From contig NZ_FNIZ01000007.1 in the NCBI RefSeq assembly GCF_900104185.1, forward strand, positions 1-64,000: 64,000 bases of DNA. Reading direction: 5' to 3'. The notes beneath the pieces were generated by a model that ran no database searches, was not told the DNA's origin, and saw only the letters and a program-made list of their open reading frames with translations. Positions 8,434 through 16,710 of the stretch are shown here, in pieces. The position numbers and the translations under genes are program-made. The DNA comes from Halobacillus aidingensis (GTDB taxonomy: Bacteria > Bacillota > Bacilli > Bacillales > Halobacillaceae). Every line of letters begins with the position of its first letter. Position 1 is the first letter of the stretch.

Positions 8434-9324
8434 TTACATATTCTCCATCAGTTTCTTGGCAATCCGCTCATAATCATCCCGGTCGATGCCAGGTGCGAAT
8501 TCTTCCGGCAGGTCATCGAGATCCGGAATCGGAGCGCCTTTTGGAGTACCTTGAATGACTTGAAGCGGCTCACCGTTCTCAGGGTTCGTCCCTTTCCATA
8601 TCTTTTTGATTTCCTGGTAATCATAGTCGCTCCATGTGTACAGGATGTTATCCAGTCCCTGGTCGATGTAGGGGCGGGCATAATCGAACTTAGAGTTGTC
8701 GAGATCAGGAACAGGGAGCATTTTTTTTACATCGACACCTGTGGCGATCTCTAAAGCTTTCGCATAAGCAAGGGCATGCGTACCTCCTCGGACAAGTAAG
8801 TAGCCGATCATTTCACGTGCCGTCGGGTGATCGGTCATTTCATAGACACGCATCTTATGTGTTCGTGCACCGAGCTCGAGAAAAAAGTTGTGTAATAGAT
8901 CCAGCACCAGGTTACCACTTGAAAAAACATTGTCTCCTGTCCAGGCCCGTCCCATTGAATCGCCTGGGAGGGCCGTTTGTGCTGTAGCAATGAATTGATA
9001 CGAATTCCTTTTGTTCAAGCCGTTTTGAAGGGGAGCGATATTAGGATCCCCGGTAAAAGTCACTCCGCGAGTGAGCAGGTTGATGGAATTGTTTACGAGT
9101 TCGACATGCCCGAATTCTTCCGCTGTAATACTTGCAACTAGATCGTAAAATGGACGGTGTTTTTTCTTTTGGCGAAAAGCGAAGGACTGGAACATGTAGT
9201 TATTCAACGTAGACATTTCGCCGAACTTTCCACCTAAAAGTTCTTGAACAGCAGCCGCCGCATTCGCGTCGCCGTGTTCAGGAATGGTTAGAGCAATCTG
9301 CATCCGGTCGAGTCGCTTAAACAT
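8434..9324 (-). CDS. manganese catalase family protein
   Basis: A 296-residue four-helix-bundle dimanganese catalase, expected to dismutate H2O2. Metal-ligand candidates are visible: Glu36 (GEMST), Glu70 and His73 (AEEFGHVE), and the later conserved ELGARTHKMRVYEM and GGTHALAYAKALE helices. AAGGAGG is 5 nt before the ATG. The gene follows the YuzF-like gene by 12 nt. In spore formers such catalases (YdbD, YjqC, CotJC relatives) are often sporulation- or coat-associated; the neighbour supports that, but no sporulation promoter was identified with confidence. Confidence 0.88.
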   Translation of the reverse strand: MFKRLDRMQIALTIPEHGDANAAAAVQELLGGKFGEMSTLNNYMFQSFAFRQKKKHRPFYDLVASITAEEFGHVELVNNSINLLTRGVTFTGDPNIAPLQNGLNKRNSYQFIATAQTALPGDSMGRAWTGDNVFSSGNLVLDLLHNFFLELGARTHKMRVYEMTDHPTAREMIGYLLVRGGTHALAYAKALEIATGVDVKKMLPVPDLDNSKFDYARPYIDQGLDNILYTWSDYDYQEIKKIWKGTNPENGEPLQVIQGTPKGAPIPDLDDLPEEFAPGIDRDDYERIAKKLMENM

Positions 9325-9336
9325 GACATCCTCCTT

Positions 9337-9564
9337 TTACTTGTAGCGTTGATCAGGAAACACCCAGACGATCTGCTGGGTCCGTACGAAAAATGGGGTC
9401 CCACTCACCTCGACGACAATATGATCCGGCATGACCGTCTTCAATCCTCCGCGTACTGACCCTTGCGTCGTCTGGACGACGACAGGGGTGCCTTGAATGG
9501 ACATGAGCGTCTGGTACACATATGGATCAATGGCGGAATTCATAGACACGTTTTGAGAATTCAT
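9337..9564 (-). CDS. yuzF: YuzF-like DUF2642 protein
   Basis: A 75-residue protein with a single DUF2642-type small beta domain (TLMSIQGTPVVVQTTQGSV then VMPDHIVVEV and FFVRTQQIVWVFP). Family members are small, often coat- or spore-associated proteins of unknown biochemical role. AAGGGAGC lies upstream of the ATG at 9564. It heads a two-gene operon with Mn-catalase. Confidence 0.7.
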   Translation of the reverse strand: MNSQNVSMNSAIDPYVYQTLMSIQGTPVVVQTTQGSVRGGLKTVMPDHIVVEVSGTPFFVRTQQIVWVFPDQRYK

Positions 9565-9610
9565 TCATTCTGCTCCCTTCGCAGGTAGTCTCACTTAATG
9601 ATGTATATGT

Positions 9611-9662
9611 ACAAACCTCCGTTTTAGGCATCATTCGTTGGAAAAAGAGGCGAAGGTTTGTA
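9611..9662. other. inverted repeat between the cyclase and yuzF
   Basis: ACAAACCT near 9613 pairs with AGGTTTGT near 9655 with a long loop that includes a further CCTC/GAGG pairing. It may end the cyclase transcript on the - strand or lie in the yuzF promoter region; it has no T run. Nothing else was recognised in 9565-9721. Confidence 0.3.
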
Positions 9663-9721
9663 TGCCCAATAATGGTTTGCGGTATATTAGCAACTTTTCT
9701 GAATCGCTCACCTCCCAGTAA

Positions 9722-11563
9722 CTAAGGACTGAGCGATAAGTATTTCTTCAATACGAGGAGCGGCCAAATATAGTTGTAGCTGTGATAGTAGATGTAAAAG
9801 TTTCCTGGAAGACCTGCTCCTGTGGGGTATTCATACGTCCAATCCTGCTCTTCCAGTTTTCGAAGCAAACGAGCGATTCCTCTATCAATGCTCGGTACCC
9901 GTCTTTCGTACACCGCCATCAGGACATCCAGAGCCCAGGAGGTTTGCGAAAGGGTACTATCTCCTAAAGGAATGTAGATTTTCTCCTGATCACTTTTACA
10001 CGATTCTCCCCATCCACCGTCTTCATTCTGAATGCTTTCAATAAACTGAACGCCTCTTTTGATGGAACGGTCATCCTTGCTTACTCCGACGGCACGCATA
10101 CCCGTGAGGGCGGCCCAGGTTCCGTAAATGTAAGTGATTCCCCAGCGTCCATACCAGGACCCATCATTTTCCTGATGGGAGCGCAGCCAGTTCAGAGCTT
10201 TTTGCACACGAGGTTCCGTTAGAGGGAAACGTGCGTCGGTACCGAGAAATTCGAGTGTCCGTCCCGTCAAGTCCGCTGTCGAAGGGTCGATGCTTGCGTA
10301 CTCCGCCCCGTCCATGGGAACAAACGTCATGAGAGGGTTCGTCTTCCCTCTCTCAAAAGCAGGCCAACCGCCGTCATCATTCTGCATCGCGAGTACCCAC
10401 TTCAAGCCTCTCGTGTAGTGGCTCTGGAGGGATGGGTCTTTACTAAGGGCTCGTAAAGCTGCTGTGGTGTCATCGACATCCGGATGAATCCTGTTGCTTT
10501 TAGAAAATCCCCATCCGCCGGGTTCTGTATGACTGGTCGTTACCATCCAGTCTCCGAATTTGGTCTGTTGGTGCTTCAAAAGAAATTGTTCTGCTTCATG
10601 TAAAGGGACATCGGATGCGGGAGGCCCTTGAAGGGCATGGCTCAACAATGCCGTATCCCATATATCAGAAGGTGAGTTTTGAATATGGAGACCACGCTCC
10701 GTGGAACAAGCATGATGGATCAGCCCCTGGATGGCTTGTTTGATTATAGGGTCATGCTTTTGATAACCACAACTCACCAAAGCATAAATCATATAAAAAG
10801 TCGAAGAGAAATAGCTGTATAGTGTTCCGTCCGACTCGATGCGCTGCAGCATGTAGGTGAGCAGGCGCTGCCTTGAGAGCAGATAGAGTTTATGAGGAAG
10901 TCCAGCCAGGGATTTGACGGCATCCTGGACACTTGTCAATAACGACCGGCTTTCCTCAGGAAGCAGCTCTTGATCCTCCCGAATGAAGCAGTCACTCATA
11001 TCAGGGATTTGTTTGTTTTTCATCACAAAGGGTTGATCGGATAAGAGGAGAATCGGTGCCATGTGAATGCGAGCGTAACTACTGAAATCAAAGAAAGAAA
11101 TGGGAGAAGAAGGAGGTAGTAAAATGATGTGAACAGGCAAATGGAATAGATTCGGCCATGGATACTGTCCGTGGATGGCCAATGTGATTTTGGTCAAAGA
11201 ATGAGCACGGTTCAGCCCGCCGTGCTTCCGGATAAATGCTTTGGCTTTCTTGATCTGGAGGTCATCACTTGTATAGTATCCAGCGTAAAGAAGAGCGAAA
11301 ACCGCTTCAATCGTTGCGGAAAGGTTCCCTTCATCGTCCGCATAGAGCTTCCAGTACCCTTCTTCGTTTTGAAGAGAAGAGAGACGTGCGCACAACCGTT
11401 TGATGAGCTCTTTTTCTTTCGTAAACGTTTGGAGCAGAAGAATCATATTGGCATCGGTCATCAGACTGTTTTCAAAACAAAAATGAAAAATCCCGTCGTC
11501 CGTCTGGTGTGCATGAATCTCAGCAGTCAGTTGAGCAATTGCTTCATGGATCCTTTCGTCCAC
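9722..11563 (-). CDS. sqhC: squalene-hopene / tetraprenyl-beta-curcumene (sporulenol) cyclase family
   Basis: A 613-residue class II triterpene cyclase. The protonating DVDD motif is at residues 362-365, and several QW repeats are visible (QNDDGGW, QENDGSWYGRWG, QNEDGGWGES), as required for the alpha/alpha-barrel fold. It would be a monotopic membrane enzyme cyclising squalene to hopene or a C35 curcumene to sporulenol; sequence alone does not decide. B. subtilis SqhC is of similar length. The start is GTG at 11563 with GAGGGTG 7 nt upstream. No squalene or curcumene synthase gene is adjacent, so substrate supply is encoded elsewhere. Confidence 0.88.
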   Translation of the reverse strand: MDERIHEAIAQLTAEIHAHQTDDGIFHFCFENSLMTDANMILLLQTFTKEKELIKRLCARLSSLQNEEGYWKLYADDEGNLSATIEAVFALLYAGYYTSDDLQIKKAKAFIRKHGGLNRAHSLTKITLAIHGQYPWPNLFHLPVHIILLPPSSPISFFDFSSYARIHMAPILLLSDQPFVMKNKQIPDMSDCFIREDQELLPEESRSLLTSVQDAVKSLAGLPHKLYLLSRQRLLTYMLQRIESDGTLYSYFSSTFYMIYALVSCGYQKHDPIIKQAIQGLIHHACSTERGLHIQNSPSDIWDTALLSHALQGPPASDVPLHEAEQFLLKHQQTKFGDWMVTTSHTEPGGWGFSKSNRIHPDVDDTTAALRALSKDPSLQSHYTRGLKWVLAMQNDDGGWPAFERGKTNPLMTFVPMDGAEYASIDPSTADLTGRTLEFLGTDARFPLTEPRVQKALNWLRSHQENDGSWYGRWGITYIYGTWAALTGMRAVGVSKDDRSIKRGVQFIESIQNEDGGWGESCKSDQEKIYIPLGDSTLSQTSWALDVLMAVYERRVPSIDRGIARLLRKLEEQDWTYEYPTGAGLPGNFYIYYHSYNYIWPLLVLKKYLSLSP

Positions 11564-11641
11564 AATGATTCACCCTCTTTTATTCCATCCTACTTTTTTA
11601 TATGAAGCGGATGCTTGATTCAGAAGGAGCTCTTTACGCAT

Positions 11642-11670
11642 AAAAAACGAGCTTCCAAGATAGAAGCTCG
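11642..11670 (-). terminator. terminator between redoxin and cyclase genes
   Basis: CGAGCTTC (11648-11655) pairs with GAAGCTCG (11663-11670). On the - strand it is followed by six T's and ends the redoxin transcript. Confidence 0.75.
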
Positions 11671-11677
11671 CTCTTCA

Positions 11678-12178
11678 TTATTTCATATTCTCTCGGATAT
11701 ACTTGATGATCTTTCTGATTTCATCCGGATGCGGACGGCCGAACGGACTTGTCTGTCGCTGCTGGTAAAGGACGCGCCCTTGTTCATCTGTTAAAAAGTA
11801 AGCAGGCTCTCCATGCGTTCCGTGATCTTCATAGGGTGCATGCTCATCATGGTAATGAACCTGGTAGTTGGAGAGAAACTCAAGGTTCTCATCCATTAGA
11901 ATCGGAAAGGTGAAGTCATGTTCACTCACCATTTTTTCCAAACTATCCTTGCTTTCATGTGTAATCGCGGCGAATTTGATGTCGTGTTCTTCAAAGTAAC
12001 TTAACGTATTCTGGAACTCGTCCAGCTCACTCATGCACACAGGGCACCACGAACCGCGAAAATATACGAATAAGTACCAATGGTTATTTCCTTTTAAGTC
12101 CTCGGAAAAATGGAACTCTTCTCCCTGGACGGAAGACAGTTTGAAGTCCGGGGCATGCTGATATAATTTAAAGCTCAT
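11678..12178 (-). CDS. AhpC/TSA-type redoxin
   Basis: A 166-residue thioredoxin-fold protein. The peroxidatic-type motif RGSWCPVC sits near residue 50, giving a CxxC pair as in PrxQ/Bcp- or thioredoxin-like redoxins. It is likely a cytoplasmic thiol peroxidase or disulfide reductase, as no signal peptide is present once the start is set at the ATG at 12178 (AAGGGAGTG 7 nt upstream). An upstream in-frame ATG at 12199 lies before that site. An HxD-rich stretch (HYHDEHAPYEDHGTHG) precedes the cis-Pro region and could bind metal. Monocistronic. Confidence 0.75.
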   Translation of the reverse strand: MSFKLYQHAPDFKLSSVQGEEFHFSEDLKGNNHWYLFVYFRGSWCPVCMSELDEFQNTLSYFEEHDIKFAAITHESKDSLEKMVSEHDFTFPILMDENLEFLSNYQVHYHDEHAPYEDHGTHGEPAYFLTDEQGRVLYQQRQTSPFGRPHPDEIRKIIKYIRENMK

Positions 12179-12550
12179 GGAATGACACTCCCTTTTCATT
12201 TTTATCGCTCATACATCCCCATACCCTTTTCTAGTTAAAAGTAATTATTTTTTTCGACATCCAATGATATGGTTTCGTTCATCTAGTGTACTTAGGAGAG
12301 ACATGTAGGAGTAATGGGTTGTTTTCTTATTAAAGGATTTACAAGTGTTGTATTGAATTCATTAGGAAGGGCGTGACATACCTAATGGATTTGTTGTAAC
12401 GAAAAAACTGACATACCCTTTCTTTCCTTGAAAATGCAAAAGGAGCTCAGCCTTTCATTCTATGAAAAGGAGCAAGGTGGATAACCGTTTAGATGAATAA
12501 GAGAAAAAGATACCCATATTTTGGTATAATTGAGAAAGGGTGGTGAGAAG
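12179..12550. other. gene-free interval 12179-12550
   Basis: No open frame with a ribosome site and no convincing structured RNA was found. It must contain the redoxin promoter on the - strand. A TATAAT preceded by TTGG occurs at 12524-12529, but it is very close to the next start codon. Confidence 0.4.
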
Positions 12551-13162
12551 GTGAAAGCAATTCTTTGGATCATCGGGAGTATCGGAACCATCGTAATAGC
12601 GATCATCTTACTTTTCATTTATGAAATGGCCCCAAATGCGAGTATGGAAACGAAGGCGAAAGAGCTTGGAGAAGATTATATACAAAAACATTTTGATGGA
12701 CAGGCGGAAGTCTACGACGTGCTCTATGACAATATGGGAAATCACGAATTCGATTACGCTGCAAAAGTAACGCATAAGAAAACAGGGGTCAATTTTCTAA
12801 TCTATGAAACAAGGGATTCCCAAGTCATGAAGGATACCTATGCAAGTAGTTATTATGAAGAACAACTAGAGAGGGATCTTCAACCATTTGTTAAGGATAT
12901 GGAAGATGTGGTGTCCCATTTGGTACATATCTCTGATGTACCTGGCAAGTACCAGGGGGAGGATTCGCTGCCTGATTTCAAAGACTTGAACCTTGTTCCA
13001 AATGTCATTATAGACTTGGACCGGGCTGCATTGGATGATGATGAAGAAAAGATGGAAGAACTCTTCGTTTTTATGAAAGAGAACCTGCGGATTGAACGAG
13101 GGGGTGGGCGTTTTGTGTACAGTCCGTCTTCTGGGGATGAGATGCTTCAAATGAGTTATTGA
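12551..13162 (+). CDS. hypothetical protein with N-terminal membrane anchor
   Basis: About 203 residues. One hydrophobic segment at the N-terminus (AILWIIGSIGTIVIAIILLF) is followed by a soluble, rather acidic extracytoplasmic domain rich in Asp and Glu. I do not recognise the family. The start is set at GTG 12551 because AAAGGGTGG lies about 7 nt upstream; an earlier TTG at 12530 would place that site inside the gene. It is the first of a run of small membrane or envelope genes to 14983. Confidence 0.6.
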   Translation: MKAILWIIGSIGTIVIAIILLFIYEMAPNASMETKAKELGEDYIQKHFDGQAEVYDVLYDNMGNHEFDYAAKVTHKKTGVNFLIYETRDSQVMKDTYASSYYEEQLERDLQPFVKDMEDVVSHLVHISDVPGKYQGEDSLPDFKDLNLVPNVIIDLDRAALDDDEEKMEELFVFMKENLRIERGGGRFVYSPSSGDEMLQMSY

Positions 13163-13280
13163 ATGGCAGTTAAGAAAAGAAGGCCTTTGATTAGAGTCCT
13201 TTAAAATTCCTTCTTCGGGGGTCACTTCAGTCATTAAGAAAGAGTTTCCTTTCTTAGGGAATATTGCAGAGGAGGATGTT

Positions 13281-13706
13281 ATGAAAAAAATTATATGGAT
13301 GGCTTTATTCATGATGTTTGTAGGCTGTCAGCAGACCGGAAATGAAGAGTCTCCCGTTACCACAAAAACCGAAGAGTTCGAAGCCGGATCCTACACGATG
13401 AGAGGAATTCCTGACAGAGTCGCTTTCATCGATGCCCCATGGATCGAAGGTGAAACGCAAAAGTACATGTGGCACTTTTGGGGAAGTGAAGAAGAACTAG
13501 AGGGTGCATTCAAAGTAACAGGCACACATACGGAAACGGGGAAAACAGTCACCGTTCTGGAAGCTTCAGAAATCGCGGGGCCGGTGAATGGAGCAGATGC
13601 GTCTCTTCCATCGAATATGTCTCTACCAAAGAGCGGAGAATGGAAGTTGAATACGAGAATTGACGGGGAGTCGTTCGGGACAATCCTTGTGCATGTGAAG
13701 GAATAA
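13281..13706 (+). CDS. lipoprotein, DUF4871/YhfM-like
   Basis: A 141-residue predicted lipoprotein: a short Lys-rich N-terminus, a hydrophobic stretch and a lipobox ending FVGC at about residue 16. The mature domain (MWHFWGSEEELEGAFKVTGTH and a C-terminal beta-rich half) recalls the DUF4871 family that includes B. subtilis YhfM, of unknown role. GAGGAGG precedes the ATG. It would be anchored on the outer face of the membrane. Confidence 0.65.
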   Translation: MKKIIWMALFMMFVGCQQTGNEESPVTTKTEEFEAGSYTMRGIPDRVAFIDAPWIEGETQKYMWHFWGSEEELEGAFKVTGTHTETGKTVTVLEASEIAGPVNGADASLPSNMSLPKSGEWKLNTRIDGESFGTILVHVKE

Positions 13707-13719
13707 AGGAGGGTTTCAT

Positions 13720-13899
13720 GTGGAAACGGCAGGGTTCGTAATCATTTTAGCGATCGCCATTCTTCTAGATTACCTTTGGTTCGATCATGATCGGAAGCGG
13801 TGGGGATGGATGAAAAATTGGACACGCATCCAAAGAGGATTGTTCCTGGCAAGCTTTTTCGTCGCGGCGATGGTCATCTACATCGGTATGAGTCTTTAA
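13720..13899 (+). CDS. small two-helix membrane protein (59 aa)
   Basis: A short gene that starts at GTG 13720 with AAGGAGG 7 nt upstream; the ATG at 13718 in another frame stops after seven codons. It encodes 59 residues: hydrophobic helix (GFVIILAIAILLDYLWF), a basic Trp-rich cytoplasmic loop (RKRWGWMKNWTRIQRG) and a second helix (LFLASFFVAAMVIYIGMSL). It lies 13 nt after the lipoprotein and is probably cotranscribed with it. No family recognised. Confidence 0.6.
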   Translation: METAGFVIILAIAILLDYLWFDHDRKRWGWMKNWTRIQRGLFLASFFVAAMVIYIGMSL

Positions 13900-13924
13900 G
13901 TTTATTTAGAAAGGTTTTTATTTT

Positions 13925-14224
13925 ATGAGAGTCTTATTAGAGTTGGTGCGGATCGTTTTCCTGTTCATTTTCGGAGGTGCGCTGGTCTGGGTCGTTCTTG
14001 GTCCTTTCTATAACGTCCATCCTTTATCCGGAGAGTACCAATGGCTTGGCGCCGTCGGTGTGTATGGAATTCTATTCGTGCTTTACAGAAACCGCTGGCA
14101 GTTTTCTGGTTGGTACAAGGGGAAAGGAAAAAAGAAACTCTCCAGAAGTATGACTAGAATCATTGTGTTCGGATCGGTGCTGCTTCTAGCATCTCCATGG
14201 GTAATAGCCATCATCAATCATTGA
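13925..14224 (+). CDS. small membrane protein (99 aa)
   Basis: Three predicted transmembrane segments (about residues 7-27, 40-55, 78-96) with a basic loop KGKGKKKLSRS between the second and third. AAAGG lies about 12 nt upstream of the ATG. It sits within the 12.5-15 kb row of small membrane proteins. No recognised family or function. Confidence 0.55.
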   Translation: MRVLLELVRIVFLFIFGGALVWVVLGPFYNVHPLSGEYQWLGAVGVYGILFVLYRNRWQFSGWYKGKGKKKLSRSMTRIIVFGSVLLLASPWVIAIINH

Positions 14225-14237
14225 GGAGGGAAAAGGT

Positions 14238-14681
14238 ATGACAGGTAGTGAAGTGATCGAGTTGAAGACTACAGAAGAAATTAAATCTGCGTATCCGGTA
14301 ATGAAGGAATTGAGGTCACATTTAAGTGAAGAGCAGTATGTGGAATTGGTGGAAGAGGCGATGGACGTGGACCGCTATCATCTTTTTGCTCTATATGCGG
14401 GGGAAGAGGTGGTTGCCGTTACGGGTTTCAAAGAGATGACCACCTTATATTATGGTCGTTTCGTCTGGGTTTGTGATTTAGTTACATCTTCTGCGCATCG
14501 TTCTCAAGGATACGGGGAGGAGTTGCTGACTTTCGTTGAAGATTGGGCACAAGAACATGGACTGGGAAGTGTCGCTCTTTCTTCTGGGATCAGCAGGCTG
14601 ATGGCTCATCGGTTTTATGAAGGAAAAGTGGATTACGACCGGGTCAGTTATGTTTATAAAAAGTCCTTTCCTGAAGGATGA
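14238..14681 (+). CDS. GNAT-family N-acetyltransferase
   Basis: A 147-residue GNAT protein. The acetyl-CoA pyrophosphate-binding motif A is seen as VWVCDLVTSSAHRSQGYGEELL (SQGYGE loop), preceded by the strand LFALYAGEEVVAVTGF. GAGGAGG lies about 8 nt upstream of the ATG. It starts 13 nt after the preceding gene, and its stop is followed 5 nt later by the next start. Substrate unknown. Confidence 0.75.
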   Translation: MTGSEVIELKTTEEIKSAYPVMKELRSHLSEEQYVELVEEAMDVDRYHLFALYAGEEVVAVTGFKEMTTLYYGRFVWVCDLVTSSAHRSQGYGEELLTFVEDWAQEHGLGSVALSSGISRLMAHRFYEGKVDYDRVSYVYKKSFPEG

Positions 14682-14686
14682 GATAG

Positions 14687-14983
14687 ATGAAAGGTGAGGA
14701 GTTTGATCGAAGATGGCGGTGGTGGAGAGTAAGAGAGAACGGGATGGGGGTTTTCTTGTTGTGCGGCTTGATCGCCAACTATCCTTTGTTATACGGCATC
14801 GAACACATATGGGAAATACAGGTGCCGCTGGTGCTTATGATCTTTTGGCTGGCGTTGCTCTGTGCACCTGTTGTGATTTACATAAGAAGGGCCGTGAAAC
14901 ATGGGAGGGCCACCGTGGTTTTTTCCTTAGCTACTTTCATGCTTTATTTGTTCTTCGGTTCGCTTCAATATGTGTACGGATAG
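14687..14983 (+). CDS. small membrane protein (98 aa)
   Basis: A Trp/Arg-rich N-terminus (RRWRWWRVRENG) is followed by three hydrophobic segments. It starts 5 nt after the GNAT gene, with the ribosome site inside the GNAT 3' end, so translation is probably coupled. It is convergent with the VOC gene with only 6 nt between the two stops and no visible terminator. Function unknown. Confidence 0.5.
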   Translation: MKGEEFDRRWRWWRVRENGMGVFLLCGLIANYPLLYGIEHIWEIQVPLVLMIFWLALLCAPVVIYIRRAVKHGRATVVFSLATFMLYLFFGSLQYVYG

Positions 14984-14989
14984 GGAGTT

Positions 14990-15352
14990 TTATCCTGTGC
15001 AAACCATAACGACATTCCCGTCCGGGTCTTGAATGTTAAAAAAAGAAATGTCGTCAAACCTTTGAATATCACTCTTGATGATGTAACCAAGCTGCTCGAC
15101 GAAGCGGTAGGATGCATCGATATCATCTGTATGAAGATTGAAAAGGGGATGCGGCGATGGTTCAACATTTTCTGACCCTGCATCAAGGATGACGCCTGTA
15201 TGAGTCGTCATCGGGAGATGGTAAACAGGGGGATGGACATTTTCCTCAGTATAAGGTTCTCCAATCAATGCACTGTACCATTGAGCGGAGTGTTTGATGT
15301 CAGTGACAGGGATGAATGTCGTATTGAGGCGGTTGTCGATCGGACTTTTCAA
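14990..15352 (-). CDS. VOC-family (glyoxalase/bleomycin-resistance fold) protein
   Basis: A 120-residue protein with one betaalphabetabetabeta pair: FIPVTDIKHSAQWYSALIGEP at the start and FNIQDPDGNVVMVC at the end, where the second-half metal-ligand position is typical. It is likely a small-molecule binding protein or lyase/dioxygenase-fold enzyme; substrate not evident. The start is TTG at 15352 with AGGAGGG 6 nt upstream. Confidence 0.75.
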   Translation of the reverse strand: MKSPIDNRLNTTFIPVTDIKHSAQWYSALIGEPYTEENVHPPVYHLPMTTHTGVILDAGSENVEPSPHPLFNLHTDDIDASYRFVEQLGYIIKSDIQRFDDISFFNIQDPDGNVVMVCTG

Positions 15353-15411
15353 ATCGATCCCTCCTATAAAAAGTTTATATTACTACCATACCATGAAAGG
15401 ATGTCATTTTT

Positions 15412-15861
15412 TTGAAAATGAATAACAAGGTGGAAGAAAAAGAAGCCTTCACTCTCATAGGTTACAGAGTTGTGTGTGATGGAGAAGATTACATTTTAGA
15501 AATTCCAAAAGCAGCTGAAAAACTTCGCCGGCGTTTTCCTGATGCGGACGTCCAAGTGGGAGCTTTTATCCCGGGAGAGTGTAAGGAAGAGGATGATGGG
15601 TATTGGATCGGAGTCCCTATGGATCAGGACGCAACCATTCCAGATGATATGGACCATTTGAAAATAGAAAAACAAACGTATGTTATGACTACATATAAAG
15701 GTTCAAACGATGGAATACGAGAAGCTTATGCCTCGCTGCACGAATGGATGGAGCGGGAGGGATATCCCCGAGACCTGGAGGCTTGGCATGTGGAAGTTTA
15801 CCATTCATGGCAGGACAAGGAACAGCTCCACATGGAACTTTGGGAAACGGTACGGACTTGA
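15412..15861 (+). CDS. GyrI-like / AraC effector-binding-domain protein
   Basis: A 149-residue stand-alone effector-binding domain (FTLIGYRVVCDG, VGAFIPGECKEEDDGYWIGVP, YVMTTYKG, LEAWHVEVYHSW). The SHS2/GyrI fold binds small hydrophobic or drug-like ligands. TTG at 15412 is preferred because AAAGG lies 11 nt upstream, against 17 nt for the ATG at 15418. It lies just upstream of a MerR-type regulator, whose promoter overlaps this gene's stop codon, so the two may respond to related compounds. Confidence 0.7.
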   Translation: MKMNNKVEEKEAFTLIGYRVVCDGEDYILEIPKAAEKLRRRFPDADVQVGAFIPGECKEEDDGYWIGVPMDQDATIPDDMDHLKIEKQTYVMTTYKGSNDGIREAYASLHEWMEREGYPRDLEAWHVEVYHSWQDKEQLHMELWETVRT

Positions 15862-15889
15862 CTCTGTGGTGCACCCCACGGTTTACTAT
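15858..15889 (+). promoter_or_regulatory. MerR-type promoter with 20-bp spacer and dyad operator
   Basis: TTGACT (15858-15863) and TACTAT (15884-15889) are separated by 20 bp, and the spacer holds the dyad-like CTGTGGTGCACCCCACGG. An over-long spacer with the operator between -35 and -10 is the hallmark of promoters activated by MerR proteins through DNA distortion. The gene directly downstream is MerR-like. Confidence 0.6.
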
Positions 15890-15909
15890 AGGAAGTGGGA
15901 GGGCACACC

Positions 15910-16254
15910 GTGTATAAAATCAGCGAATTCTCAGAACTGACCGGGCTCAGTAAAGAAACGCTCCGGTACTATGCAGAGGTCGGATTGCTTGAGCCTGCGT
16001 ACATTCATCCAGATAACCGTTACAGGTATTATGATGATGGCAGTTACTTTTTAGCGCTCATGCTCGGGAAGCTCCGGGCGCTTGGTTTCACCATTCAGGA
16101 AATGGTAAAAGTGATGGAGGATGAATCCTTTTTACACATGGAAGAACTTCTGCTCGAAAAACGCAGAAAGATCCATGAAGAGATTCATGATCTCCAAGAA
16201 AGACTTGCTGATATTGATGCATTTTTAGAATCTGGCAGGGAGGAAGATGAATGA
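15910..16254 (+). CDS. MerR-family transcriptional regulator
   Basis: A 114-residue regulator: MerR winged helix (YKISEFSELTGLSKETLRYYAEVGLLEP, then NRYRYYDDGSY) and a coiled-coil dimerisation helix (about residues 75-110), with no large effector domain. GTG at 15910 has GGGAGG 7 nt upstream; an upstream GTG in frame at 15895 would include that site. It overlaps the SRPBCC gene by ATGA, so the two are one operon, probably autoregulated through the promoter at 15858-15889. Confidence 0.8.
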   Translation: MYKISEFSELTGLSKETLRYYAEVGLLEPAYIHPDNRYRYYDDGSYFLALMLGKLRALGFTIQEMVKVMEDESFLHMEELLLEKRRKIHEEIHDLQERLADIDAFLESGREEDE

Positions 16255-16709
16255 TCCAATGGGAAAATGATAGAGTGATTGCATCACCCATCGATGAAGT
16301 GTGGGAGCTTTTCAGAGACTACAACATCAAACGAATCATGCCAAAAGTGGAAGAGCATGAACTGATTGAAAAAACGGAAACAGAAGTAGGGGCCAAACAC
16401 CGCCAAACGTATCGGGAAGGAAAGCGCCTGGAAACCTATACGGTAGAGACGCTTGCCTATGAAGAATCTCCTGAGAGCAAGCATAAGAAAATCGCTTTCG
16501 TCATCGGACGAGCTTTTGAAGTGACCGCCTCTTTTTTACTGGAGAAAGTGGATGAAGAACATACAAGGCTCACTTATTCCGGCCAAAACAAAGGTGTAAA
16601 CTTCGTCGGAAAGGCCATGATGAAACTGGCGAATAAAAAGGGGAATGAGCGTGTCGTAGAAGAATTTCTCGATCGTGTTGAAAAAGAAGCGACGCATACG
16701 AACGTTTAA
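16251..16709 (+). CDS. SRPBCC-family (START/polyketide cyclase-like) protein
   Basis: A 152-residue helix-grip protein: N-terminal IASPIDEVWELFRDY, a beta-sheet core and a long C-terminal helix (MKLANKKGNERVVEEFLDRVEKEA). These proteins bind hydrophobic ligands in a cavity. Translationally coupled to the MerR gene by a 4-nt overlap. Its ligand could be the signal or target of the operon, but the sequence does not say. Confidence 0.75.
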   Translation: MIQWENDRVIASPIDEVWELFRDYNIKRIMPKVEEHELIEKTETEVGAKHRQTYREGKRLETYTVETLAYEESPESKHKKIAFVIGRAFEVTASFLLEKVDEEHTRLTYSGQNKGVNFVGKAMMKLANKKGNERVVEEFLDRVEKEATHTNV

Positions 16710-16710
16710 G

